In this document: positions 30,101 to 36,983 of the stretch, in pieces
How positions within the stretch are numbered: position 1 is the first letter of the stretch
Layout of the letters: the number at the start of each line of letters is the position of its first letter
Assembly: GCA_902777005.1 (NCBI GenBank)
Contig: CACYSB010000011.1
Coordinates: forward strand, 1 to 64,000
Reading direction: 5' to 3'
From: an uncultured Bacteroidota bacterium
Lineage (GTDB): Bacteria > Bacteroidota > Bacteroidia > Bacteroidales > P3
DNA length: 64,000 nucleotides
The notes under the pieces: model-generated
Database searches by the model: none
Told to the model about the DNA's origin: nothing
Seen by the model: the letters and a program-made list of their open reading frames with translations, nothing else
Position numbers and translations under genes: made by a program

Positions 30101-31300
30101 GACCTGCTGCGGCACGACCTGCTGAGTCGCGATAGCCTATTCAATACTCCGCATGAGATGACTTCTAACCGGACCTTCACCATGCAGGCTAACATTGAGC
30201 CGATACGCGACTTCAAGATTGATATCAACGCAACACAAAACTACACAACCCGAGAGGAGTATTACTACAAGTACAATTCAGCTATCGGCAATGTCGACGG
30301 ACCGCTCTCCGAAATGCGCTCGGGCTCCTATACCACCACCACTTGGAGTTTCCTCACCGCCTTTACTAATGCTGACGAACTCTTCGGGCGCTTCCTTGAC
30401 AACCGTCATGTTGTAGCCAAACGACTGGCTGCATCCAACCCTGACGCCTACACCGGTCAGATGATACTTGATACCATGGACGGCTCCTATTATCCTGCAG
30501 GTTACAGCGCAAACTCGCAGACCGTTCTTCTCACATCTTTCCTCGCCACGTATCTCGGTAGTGATCCTGCAAAAACATCCTTCTCGCCGTTCCTCAGGTT
30601 CCCGCTACCTAATTGGAACCTCAACTATACCGGTCTCAACAAAGTGCAGTTCCTCAAGAAGTGGTTCACCAATATTAGCATCTCCCATCGTTATGCCTCC
30701 ACCTATACTGTAAGCAACTACTATACCGACGCTGCTATCTCGGCTCTCAGTGACTATGACTATGGCATGGAGACTGTGCTCAACAACACTGGCGACTATC
30801 TACCGCCGGTATCCATGAACGGGGTGCAAATAAGTGAACAGTTCAATCCTCTCATAAGGGTTTCGGTGAACATGGTGAACAGTGTCCAGCTCAACTTCTC
30901 GCTCCAGAAGAACCGCACCTTGGCACTATCTTTCAGCAACAACCAGCTCACCGAGACTACCCGTGACGGTGTCACCTTCGGTGCCGGCTACCGCTTCAAG
31001 GATGTAGGCTTCCAGCTCAAGATTGGCAGCAAACCCATCGATGTCAAGAGCGACATTGTGTTGCAGCTTAACCTTACCTACAACAGCAACATGACCAACA
31101 TCCGCAAGATTAACCAGAAAATATCGCAGATATCATCCGGATCCTCGGTATGGATGGCCGAGCTCAGTGCCGAGTATGCCCTCACTACATTCCTCACAGT
31201 CCGTGCATTCTTCCAGACCAATATCAATACACCTTATATCTCAAATGCCTATCCCAACTCCACCACCAAGGGTGGCCTGACCATACGATTCTCGTTCTAA
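24176..31300 (+). CDS. sprA: T9SS outer-membrane translocon SprA (Sov)
   Basis: Giant beta-barrel translocon of the type IX secretion system, which moves folded cargo proteins across the outer membrane. The 2374 residues match the usual length of SprA/Sov. The start codon must be TTG (24176): it opens a signal peptide (MKLRYILTMLMLLCCVAAWGQ), and no ATG or GTG lies upstream in frame. Recognisable SprA stretches are PGFNQISEKLDILNKLPEIK near residue 105, the GSVSYVDDFEGARSSIDLK region near 785, and LLAPNEYTFNRQLGFISLN near 397. The last residues form a typical strand ending IRFSF. It serves cargo such as the proteins at 7791 and 49909. A small inverted repeat lies at its start. Confidence 0.95.
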   Translation: MKLRYILTMLMLLCCVAAWGQDDSVQFTPMGSGYTPAGITTSVEYDAQSGSYVRVTKVGDMVVGRDYMSFDEYQDWQMDQLMESYWNEKKDGTVLDNAEGGLLSKIPGFNQISEKLDILNKLPEIKITPSGSAELTFQIVNNYRNDPQRDQSQRSVTTFDFDENLQINLNAKIGDLISFDINQNTKATFDFENKIKLKYEGKEDDILQLFEAADISFPLNTTLIKGSQQLFGFHAKLKFGKLTVDAVFSEKETSTENMQVKGGASSHEFEIRADEYEENRHYFISQYFYENYNDAMSTLPVVKSNIKIIRIEVWRTNVGAAVTQNRNILALTDLGEYNPSNTRITGSTNMMPSNNSNNLLHMMNPAAVRSINSVTGYMQGLGLSSGVDYEKIESARLLAPNEYTFNRQLGFISLNQPLSNDQVLAVAFQYQIIGDTTVYQVGELTTDGVNDPNTLIVKLLKGTIVNTHVPLWRLMMKNVYYLKSSQLSRDNFRLNVLYESPNGGVGVGFFSDGPQQGKPLIEVFGLDRMDATQSYYYADGVFDWFDSAAFKGGLIQSTTGRVFFPYVEPFGKDLRKILVDDNFADQYCFDSLYTMTQTLARQYADRNRFYLEGYYTTSVSGEISLGYSVTPGSVTVTAGGMPLIENVDYSVDYTMGTVRITNESILSSNTPISVSSENNSFSMTTKRMLGLHLNYEFEPNFNIGATVMNLREKPMTQKNNFGDEPTSNSIWGLDLNYSHEVPLITKLVDMLPGIDTKAPSTLSLTAEFAHFIPGMSSTGSKEGSVSYVDDFEGARSSIDLKSVNSWFLASTPQDYHSPLPMFPETAPGTGLAYGFNRAKLAWYRISNDFYSSGSRPSNINADDLSRPYARRIYEQEVFPNKDLASGQPTNIYELNLAYYPAERGPYNYDVAPSSYSAGLTADGFLNNPSSRWGGIMRKLDYTDFETQNIETIEFWLMDPFIENPAHSGGKLYINLGDISEDILRDGRKSFENGLPTSLTVVNVDTTIWGRVPTTQPIVNAFDNDESSRMYQDIGYDGLGSTHGLQDEQSFFATYLEEIATRFGTSSQAYQMALADPSGDDFRYYRSSYYDDNDVKINDRYKFFNNPEGNSPVDGDSQESYMTSATAYPNVEDINRDNTLSEAENYYQYVIDLRPDHMVIGQNHIVDIQEARNVQLSNGETTTCKWYQFRIPIREPDHKVGNINGFQSIRFMRMFLNQFDQPIILRFATLDLVYSTWRKYTENLLQPGDYTTGSDAETSFSISTVNIEENGSRQPVPYVLPPGIEREEWYSTSSSYTQLNEQSIALDVDNLANGDARAIYRSSGYDLRFYGHMKMFVHAEKKNAVDNLNDGDLSLFVRLGSDYTTNYYEYEVPLRFTPWFTPSDDPYSIWPEDNNVDIDIQHMTVIKTNRNIKIRSGEGGYSPALLYTEMKDGKKYTVLGNPNLGKVKVIMIGIRNPRKQSLDDGNDMMPKSAIIWVNELRLSDYINKGGWAAMALARTSLADLGNLSLYGSYTTANFGNLEDPLIKEELINNFNFQTTLDMELGKFLPETWALHIPLYLDYSRDIGSPEYNPLNPDVRLYDDLATYRTAAERDSVRQMTQRRKSATNLTFSNIHKDRVGKSALKPHFYDVENFSLSYAYSRERLSDEDIEHYKKDQHRGGITYNFSLQPKEVKPFDKVKLFSHKNWKIIKDINFYYAPKNLSFSTEIYRDFEETLLRNKSEAMVIIKPTWYKQFTWQRNYGVNYDLSRSFRIQYSANANSRIDEPIGRIDTPSASDSVWRSILNAGTMQQFQQSISANYELPVNKLPYMDFLRVPLTYRTNYTYLGTTAALASMGATLQNSTTMQATVTATLSTLYSKVPLLRKANEAPAGSRPNERTIRNRQPNKPAKPMTAQDSLAAADSLRHAKFMEALKEVGYFALRFVTGVKSLNVQYNVTNGSRHPGYMGEPMFVGLDPRTFWTPGVGYILGYNQDIVDDLLRHDLLSRDSLFNTPHEMTSNRTFTMQANIEPIRDFKIDINATQNYTTREEYYYKYNSAIGNVDGPLSEMRSGSYTTTTWSFLTAFTNADELFGRFLDNRHVVAKRLAASNPDAYTGQMILDTMDGSYYPAGYSANSQTVLLTSFLATYLGSDPAKTSFSPFLRFPLPNWNLNYTGLNKVQFLKKWFTNISISHRYASTYTVSNYYTDAAISALSDYDYGMETVLNNTGDYLPPVSMNGVQISEQFNPLIRVSVNMVNSVQLNFSLQKNRTLALSFSNNQLTETTRDGVTFGAGYRFKDVGFQLKIGSKPIDVKSDIVLQLNLTYNSNMTNIRKINQKISQISSGSSVWMAELSAEYALTTFLTVRAFFQTNINTPYISNAYPNSTTKGGLTIRFSF

Positions 31301-31308
31301 ACCAAAAA

Positions 31309-31340
31309 CACATTAACGCATTAACACATTGACGCATTGA
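31309..31340 (+). repeat. Four 8-bp tandem units covering a TTG start codon
   Basis: CACATTAA, CGCATTAA, CACATTGA, CGCATTGA in a row. The last unit contains the TTG that starts the TPR gene at 31337. Confidence 0.85.
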
Positions 31341-32749
31341 ACAACGACCGTTTTACAGACTACGATGACGAGGTCAAGCAGCTTGTGCTTGACTTTGAAA
31401 ACACTGTCATGCAGGGCAAGATGCAGTTCTACGACATCGACGAGCTAGAGATGATAATCGACTATTATCTCGAGGTCGACGACAAGGAGCCTCTCATCTC
31501 AGCCATACACCTCGGCGAACGTCTCTATCCCGACAGTATCGAGGTTAAAATAAGGCGTGCCCACTGGTATGTCCTCAACAAGGACAACGACAAGGCTCTC
31601 GCCCTCCTGCAGGCACTCGAGAAGCAGGCTCCCTCGGATACCGATGTTGCCTACTCGCTCGGTGTGGTCTATGGCGAGATGGGCAAAAGCGAGAAGGCCG
31701 TGAAGTACTACCTCCGTGCGGCGGAGGATGGATGGCAGCTGGGACGTATCTATGCCAACATCGCCGAAGAGTATTATCGCATGCGGCAGTGGCATCAGGC
31801 TATTGAGTATTATCTCAAGGCTTTTCGCACCGATTCCTACGACGAGCAGATGCTCTGCACATACCTTGACACATGCGAGGAAGCAGGGCTCTGCGACGAG
31901 GCCTATGAGTTCCTTGGCCTCTATGTCGGCGAACACCCATACAGCAAGATTGGCTGGTATTGCCTTGGCTGCGTATGTCGCGACCTGTCTCTCTGTGAGC
32001 GCGCTGTCGATGCTTTCGAGTATGCCTTGGCAATAGACAAGAACTACATATCGGCTTACGTTGAGCTCGCGTTGGCCTACGAGCAACAGGACAAGATAGG
32101 CGATGCCGCCACGGCACTTACCCGCGCCCTCGACTGCGTACCCGACCGTGGCGATGTGTTCCGTGCCCTCGGCCAGCTTTTCATGCGTCACGACAATTTC
32201 GACACCGCTGTTCTGTACCTTCACAAGGCTCTCGACGAAAACCCAACGGATGCCGACACGCTTGCCAACCTTGGCCTCTGCCAGCTCAGGCTCGACGACG
32301 ATAATGCCGCCCTCGCCTCCGCCCGCAGGGCAATAGCCATCGACCCGGAGTGCCCTGATGCTCTCCTCTGCATGGCTATGGTATACGACTGCCGTGACAA
32401 TGTGGATGCGGCTTCCGACTTCTTTGAGCGCATCATATCTTCCGACCGTTGCTCCGAACATCACTGCCGCTTCTACACGCTGTTCCTTTTCAGCCATGGC
32501 AATTATGACATCCTTGCCGACTTCGCCGAGGAGTCGCTTGAACTATATCCGCACGACATCTTCTACAGCACCTATGCCGCCGCGGCCTACTACCACACCA
32601 ACCGCTACAACCGCCTGCGCCGCATCCTTCCCGATGTGCTACCAAGTCTCCTTCGCGAACTCTGCCCGGAGATGTGGGACAACCCACATGTAGCACCGCT
32701 CCTTGAACTGTTACCCGACGAAAACAACAATAAAAACACAATGCAATGA
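31337..32749 (+). CDS. Tetratricopeptide repeat protein
   Basis: Cytoplasmic TPR protein of 470 residues made of about ten helix pairs (for example AYSLGVVYGEMGKSEKAVKY near 98, AYVELALAYEQQDKIGDAAT near 235, and VFRALGQLFMRHDNFDTAVL). TPR arrays bind partner proteins; no partner is indicated. No signal peptide is present. The only in-frame start before the conserved part is TTG at 31337, and that codon lies inside an 8-bp tandem array. The gene begins 36 bases after sprA and overlaps the DedA gene by four bases, so it probably belongs to the sprA transcript. Confidence 0.88.
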   Translation: MNNDRFTDYDDEVKQLVLDFENTVMQGKMQFYDIDELEMIIDYYLEVDDKEPLISAIHLGERLYPDSIEVKIRRAHWYVLNKDNDKALALLQALEKQAPSDTDVAYSLGVVYGEMGKSEKAVKYYLRAAEDGWQLGRIYANIAEEYYRMRQWHQAIEYYLKAFRTDSYDEQMLCTYLDTCEEAGLCDEAYEFLGLYVGEHPYSKIGWYCLGCVCRDLSLCERAVDAFEYALAIDKNYISAYVELALAYEQQDKIGDAATALTRALDCVPDRGDVFRALGQLFMRHDNFDTAVLYLHKALDENPTDADTLANLGLCQLRLDDDNAALASARRAIAIDPECPDALLCMAMVYDCRDNVDAASDFFERIISSDRCSEHHCRFYTLFLFSHGNYDILADFAEESLELYPHDIFYSTYAAAAYYHTNRYNRLRRILPDVLPSLLRELCPEMWDNPHVAPLLELLPDENNNKNTMQ

Positions 32750-33492
32750 AGAAGGTACTTATCCTTTTGTCTTTCCTGTCATTCATGACATTGAGCATAT
32801 CGGCACAGGATGCCGCCGGTGTGGCCGAGGCTGTCCGCGGCGACACCGCCTCTTCAGGATGGGTCGCATCGCTGCTCCACTGGTACGACGCCAACATGAA
32901 CTACCTTGCGGTGGGAGCCCTCATGACTCTCGAGAGTTCATTCATCCCGTTCCCGTCCGAAGTGGTAATCCCTCCGGCCGTATATGTGGCCTGCAACCCC
33001 GAGAGTGCCGGCGGCATGCAGGTATGGCTGGTGGTTCTGGCGGGTACTTTGGGAGCCTTGTTGGGGGCAGTAATAAACTATCTGCTCTCCATGTGGCTCG
33101 GACGCCCTATCATCTATGCCTTCGCACGTGGCCGTATGGGACGTATGCTGCAACTCTCCGAGGAGAAATTGGAACGTGCTGAACACTACTTTAACGACCA
33201 TGGTGTGGTGTCCACTCTCGTGGGCCGCTTCATACCGGTCATCCGTCAGCTAATATCCATCCCCGCAGGTCTCGCCCGCATGAATATGCTGTCGTTTGCT
33301 TTCTTCACCACCCTTGGCGCGCTGGCATGGAACTGCGTGCTCGCCCTCCTTGGATGGCTTGCCTATCAGGCCGCCGACCCGACGGTCATCGAGCAGTACA
33401 GCCGCCAGCTGAGTGTCATCATCATCGCCGTGTTTGTTGCAGTGGTGGCGTTCTTTGTTGTGCGCTATATGATTAAACGCCGAAAGAAATGA
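32746..33492 (+). CDS. DedA family membrane protein with N-terminal signal-like extension
   Basis: Inner-membrane protein of 248 residues of the DedA/SNARE-associated family, thought to flip or transport membrane lipids. The core has TLESSFIPFPSEVVIPPA near residue 61, GTLGALLGAVINYLLSMWLG near 99, and GRFIPVIRQLISIPAGLARM near 165, including the conserved Arg. It is unusual in carrying a further N-terminal hydrophobic segment that looks like a cleavable signal peptide (residues 1 to about 20, ending SISAQ) plus a 25-residue linker before the first membrane helix. Its start overlaps the stop of the TPR gene (ATGA). Confidence 0.88.
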   Translation: MKKVLILLSFLSFMTLSISAQDAAGVAEAVRGDTASSGWVASLLHWYDANMNYLAVGALMTLESSFIPFPSEVVIPPAVYVACNPESAGGMQVWLVVLAGTLGALLGAVINYLLSMWLGRPIIYAFARGRMGRMLQLSEEKLERAEHYFNDHGVVSTLVGRFIPVIRQLISIPAGLARMNMLSFAFFTTLGALAWNCVLALLGWLAYQAADPTVIEQYSRQLSVIIIAVFVAVVAFFVVRYMIKRRKK

Positions 33493-33550
33493 TTGCCCGG
33501 TATCCCCTCCGAGGCCTGAACGTCACAAGACCGTTGCAGGTTCGATGTTT

Positions 33551-33613
33551 CTCCGACTTCCAGTCGGAGGGAGTACGGAGCGGGTACGGAGGGGGTACGG
33601 AGAGAGTGCGGAG
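33551..33613. repeat. Dispersed hairpin repeat family 1, copy B (short hairpin plus 4 x 11-bp tandem)
   Basis: Palindrome CTCCGACTTCCAGTCGGAG (33551-33569) followed by four 11-bp units of the form GNGGGTACGGA (33569-33612). The central core of the other copies is missing. It lies between the DedA and sufS genes. Confidence 0.8.
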
Positions 33614-33655
33614 AAGGGATTGTAAATCAGTGGTTTGATAATATAATAAGTGATA

Positions 33656-34858
33656 ATGTATACACAAGATATTCGCAATCAGTTTCCTATACTCAATAAC
33701 GAGGTGCATGGGCATCCGTTGGTGTACCTCGACAACGCCGCCACGACGCAGAAGCCGTCGGCTGTGATTGAAGCGCTTGATGAATACTACCGTCACGGCA
33801 ATGCCAATATCCACCGTGGTGCCCACCACCTGGCCGCCGAGGCTACGGAGGCCTACGAGAAGGTGCGCCGCCAGGTGCAGGCGCTCATAGGCGCCCGCCA
33901 CCATTACGAGATTGTCTTCACGCGCGGCACTACGGAGAGCATCAACCTCGTGGCGTCATCGTTTGCCAAGCGCTATTTCAAGGGCGACGACGAGGTCATA
34001 GTCTCCGGCATGGAGCATCACAGCAACATCGTGCCGTGGCAGCTGGCGGGTGCTACGCTGCGCCCCATCCCGTTCAGTGACGAAGGGGTGCTCGACCTTG
34101 CGGCTATGGAGCGCCTTTTCACGCCGCGGACTCGTCTGGTCGCCGTCTGTCATGCTTCCAACACTCTTGGCACCGTCAACCCTATAAAGGAAATTGTCGC
34201 TATGGCCCACGCCCACGGCGTTCCGGTGTTGGTCGACGGCGCACAGGCGGTGTCGCACATGAGAGTCGATGTGCAGGCTTTGGGTTGCGACTTTTACTGC
34301 TTCTCAGGGCACAAGATGTATGGCCCGATGGGCGTCGGCGTGATGTACGGGCGCGAGGAATTGCTGAACGAGATGCCGCCGTACCAGGGTGGGGGAGAGA
34401 TGATAAGCGAGGTGACATTCGGGCGCACCACCTACAACGAATTGCCTTTCAAGTTTGAAGCCGGCACTCCGTCGGTGGGCGATGTCATAGGGCTTGGCAA
34501 GGCCATGGAGTTTATGCAGGGCATTGGCATTGAAAATATCGCCACCCAAGAGGCCGATTTGCTGGCCTATGCCACGCAGAGTCTCGCCGAGTTGCCGGGC
34601 ATACGTTTCTTCGGCAGCGCTCCGCAGAAGACTTCCGTGCTGTCGTTCCTTGCGGGCGACAGCCATCCCTACGATGTGGGCACGTTGCTCGACCAGTTCG
34701 GCATCGCCGTGCGGACGGGTCACCACTGCACACAGCCCGTCATGGACCGCTACGGCATACCCGGCACAGTCCGTGCCAGCTTCGCCGTCTATAACACCCG
34801 TGCCGAGGTCGACGCTCTTGTCGCTGCCCTCGGACGCATAATGCCTATGCTACAATAG
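33656..34858 (+). CDS. sufS: SufS-type cysteine desulfurase
   Basis: Pyridoxal-phosphate enzyme that removes sulfur from cysteine for iron-sulfur cluster assembly. The ATG at 33656 gives 400 residues (a GTG two codons upstream is possible). Motifs are LDNAATTQKPSAVIEAL near residue 24, ANIHRGAHHLA near 50, the PLP-binding lysine in FSGHKMYGPMG near 218, and the catalytic cysteine in RTGHHCTQPVMDRYG near 357, which is the SufS rather than the IscS form. The usual sufBCD genes are not next to it. recN follows two bases later and aroK overlaps recN, so the three are co-transcribed although functionally unrelated. Confidence 0.93.
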   Translation: MYTQDIRNQFPILNNEVHGHPLVYLDNAATTQKPSAVIEALDEYYRHGNANIHRGAHHLAAEATEAYEKVRRQVQALIGARHHYEIVFTRGTTESINLVASSFAKRYFKGDDEVIVSGMEHHSNIVPWQLAGATLRPIPFSDEGVLDLAAMERLFTPRTRLVAVCHASNTLGTVNPIKEIVAMAHAHGVPVLVDGAQAVSHMRVDVQALGCDFYCFSGHKMYGPMGVGVMYGREELLNEMPPYQGGGEMISEVTFGRTTYNELPFKFEAGTPSVGDVIGLGKAMEFMQGIGIENIATQEADLLAYATQSLAELPGIRFFGSAPQKTSVLSFLAGDSHPYDVGTLLDQFGIAVRTGHHCTQPVMDRYGIPGTVRASFAVYNTRAEVDALVAALGRIMPMLQ

Positions 34859-34860
34859 CT

Positions 34861-36513
34861 ATGTTGCAGACTTTACATATTGAAAACTATGCGCTCATTC
34901 GCCAGACGGATATCCGGTTCGACGGGGGCTTTGTGGCTATCACCGGCGAGACTGGCGCGGGCAAGAGCATCATGCTCGGAGCTCTCGGCCTGCTGCTCGG
35001 CCAGCGCGCCGACACAGCTGTGCTGGCCGAGAAGGAGCGCAAGTGCGTGGTGGAAGCGACTTTCGATATTACAGGACTGGGGCTTGAGGGGCTTTTCGCC
35101 GAGGCTGACGTCGACTACGACGACCGCCTGATACTGCGTCGCGAGATATTGCCGTCTGCCAAAAGCCGCGCTTTTGTCAATGACACACCGGTGCAGTTGC
35201 CGTTCCTCAAGCAGCTTGGCGCAAGGATAATAGATATACATTCGCAACACCAGACTCTCACGCTTGCCGACAGCGGCTACCGCCTGGCGCTGCTCGACAG
35301 CATCGCGGGCGGCAAAGAACTGGCTTCATACCGTGAGGCCTACCGCGAATATGCGTCGCTGAAACATGAGCTCGAGGAGTTGACCACCATGGAGGCGCAG
35401 AACCGCAAGGAGCAGGATTACCTGCAGTTTCAGTTCGACGAACTCAACGATGCCCGTCTGGCTCCCGACGAACAGCAGGATTTGGAGCAGGAGTCGCAGC
35501 TGCTGGCGCACGCCGAGGCTGTGCGCGAAGGGCTGTCGACGGCAGCCGCCATGCTCGACGACGATGGCGAGCAGGCTGTGCTGGCTCGGCTGAGGCAGGC
35601 TAAAAGCGCTTTGGCTCATGTGGCGGACTACCACAAGGAAGCCGCCGAACTGCTGGCACGCCTTGATTCGGCGCTCATTGAGCTTGACGATGTCAACAGC
35701 AGCCTTATTGGAGCCGCCGACGGGGTGACTTACAGCCCCGAACGGCAGCAGCAGGTGGATGACCGTCTGGCCATGATATACCGCTTGGAGAAGAAGCACG
35801 GCGTGGATGGTGTGGCGTCACTGATAGCTTTGCGCGACGAGCTTGACGCGCGTCTGCAGGCTATCACGACCCTCGGCAGCCGTATCGAGGAGTTGATGGA
35901 ACGTGTGGACAAGGCTTTTGCTGTAGTGCAGGAAACTGCTGGTAAGCTCACCAAGGCGCGCCACAAAGCAGGCGAGGCTTTAGCGAAGGGCATTCTGCCT
36001 ACTCTGCACGAACTGGGAATGCCGGAGGCTCGCTTCAGTGTCGAATTGACGCCAACGGCTACCTATGTCGCGCAGGGTCACGATGCGGTTGCGTTCCTCT
36101 TCAACGCCAACAAGGGTGGCGAACTGCGCGATTTGGCCAAAGTGGCATCGGGCGGAGAGCTTTCGCGCCTGATGTTGGCTATAAAGAGCATGCATACGTC
36201 GCGCACGCTGCTGCCGACGATAATATTCGATGAGATTGACACCGGCGTATCGGGCGACATCGCGGGTGCAGTGGGCCGTATCATGTGCCGCATGGCGAAG
36301 CGGATGCAGGTGGTGGCGATAACGCACCTGCCGCAGATTGCCGCCAAGGCGGGCCAGCATCTTAAGGTCTACAAGGAGACCGACGGCGGTCGTACAGTGT
36401 CGCGCATCAAGGAATTGGCTGCCGATGAGCGCATAACGGAGGTGGCGGTGATGCTCAGCAGCGATCCGCCGACACCCGCTGCCCTGCAGACAGCAAAGGA
36501 GTTGATGGCATGA
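34861..36513 (+). CDS. recN: DNA repair protein RecN
   Basis: SMC-like ATPase for double-strand break repair, 550 residues, as expected. The Walker A motif ITGETGAGKSIMLGALGLLL lies near residue 27. A long coiled coil fills about 150-370 (LEELTTMEAQNRKEQDYLQF, SQLLAHAEAVREGL). The ABC signature VASGGELSRLMLAIK lies near 427 and Walker B with IIFDEIDTGVSGDIA near 455. The C-terminal ITHLPQIAAKAGQHL is the usual H-loop region. It follows sufS by two bases and overlaps aroK by four. Confidence 0.95.
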   Translation: MLQTLHIENYALIRQTDIRFDGGFVAITGETGAGKSIMLGALGLLLGQRADTAVLAEKERKCVVEATFDITGLGLEGLFAEADVDYDDRLILRREILPSAKSRAFVNDTPVQLPFLKQLGARIIDIHSQHQTLTLADSGYRLALLDSIAGGKELASYREAYREYASLKHELEELTTMEAQNRKEQDYLQFQFDELNDARLAPDEQQDLEQESQLLAHAEAVREGLSTAAAMLDDDGEQAVLARLRQAKSALAHVADYHKEAAELLARLDSALIELDDVNSSLIGAADGVTYSPERQQQVDDRLAMIYRLEKKHGVDGVASLIALRDELDARLQAITTLGSRIEELMERVDKAFAVVQETAGKLTKARHKAGEALAKGILPTLHELGMPEARFSVELTPTATYVAQGHDAVAFLFNANKGGELRDLAKVASGGELSRLMLAIKSMHTSRTLLPTIIFDEIDTGVSGDIAGAVGRIMCRMAKRMQVVAITHLPQIAAKAGQHLKVYKETDGGRTVSRIKELAADERITEVAVMLSSDPPTPAALQTAKELMA

Positions 36514-36983
36514 AGTACTATCTTGTAGGATATATGTACAGCGGCAAGACCACCTTCGGCAGGCATCTCGCTGCCGAGCGTGGTATGGAGTTTCTTGACC
36601 TCGACCGTGCTTTCGAGGAACGCTATCACTATACTGTGCCGCGATTCTTCGCGCAGTTTGGTGAGACGGCGTTCCGCAAGCTTGAAACACAGATGCTGCA
36701 CGATACCGCCTCCCTCGACAATGTAGTTATAGCCACCGGTGGCGGCACCCCGTGCCATAACGGCAATATGGATTTCATCTTGGCTAACGGCACTGCCATA
36801 TATCTGCAGATGAGTGTGGACAGTCTGTTGCAACGAGCCCTGAACAGCCGCAATCCGAGGCCTCTAATGCAAGGGTTGACACACGCCGAAGTGCGCGCCA
36901 AGATTGAGGCGCAAATGAAAGAGCGCGAAGGTTTCTACCTCCGCGCCCATATCATACTTGACGGGATTGACCCGCAGCTTTAA
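36510..36983 (+). CDS. aroK: Shikimate kinase
   Basis: Fifth step of the shikimate pathway: phosphorylates shikimate with ATP. The 157-residue protein is a little short for the family (about 165-175). It has the Walker A loop GYMYSGKTTFG at residue 7, the shikimate-binding DLDRAFEERY near 32, FRKLETQML near 55, ATGGGTPCHN near 74, and the lid-region NSRNPRPLM near 113. The start overlaps the recN stop (ATGA). The 3' end overlaps the end of the convergent nucleoside kinase gene by four bases. Confidence 0.92.
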   Translation: MKYYLVGYMYSGKTTFGRHLAAERGMEFLDLDRAFEERYHYTVPRFFAQFGETAFRKLETQMLHDTASLDNVVIATGGGTPCHNGNMDFILANGTAIYLQMSVDSLLQRALNSRNPRPLMQGLTHAEVRAKIEAQMKEREGFYLRAHIILDGIDPQL

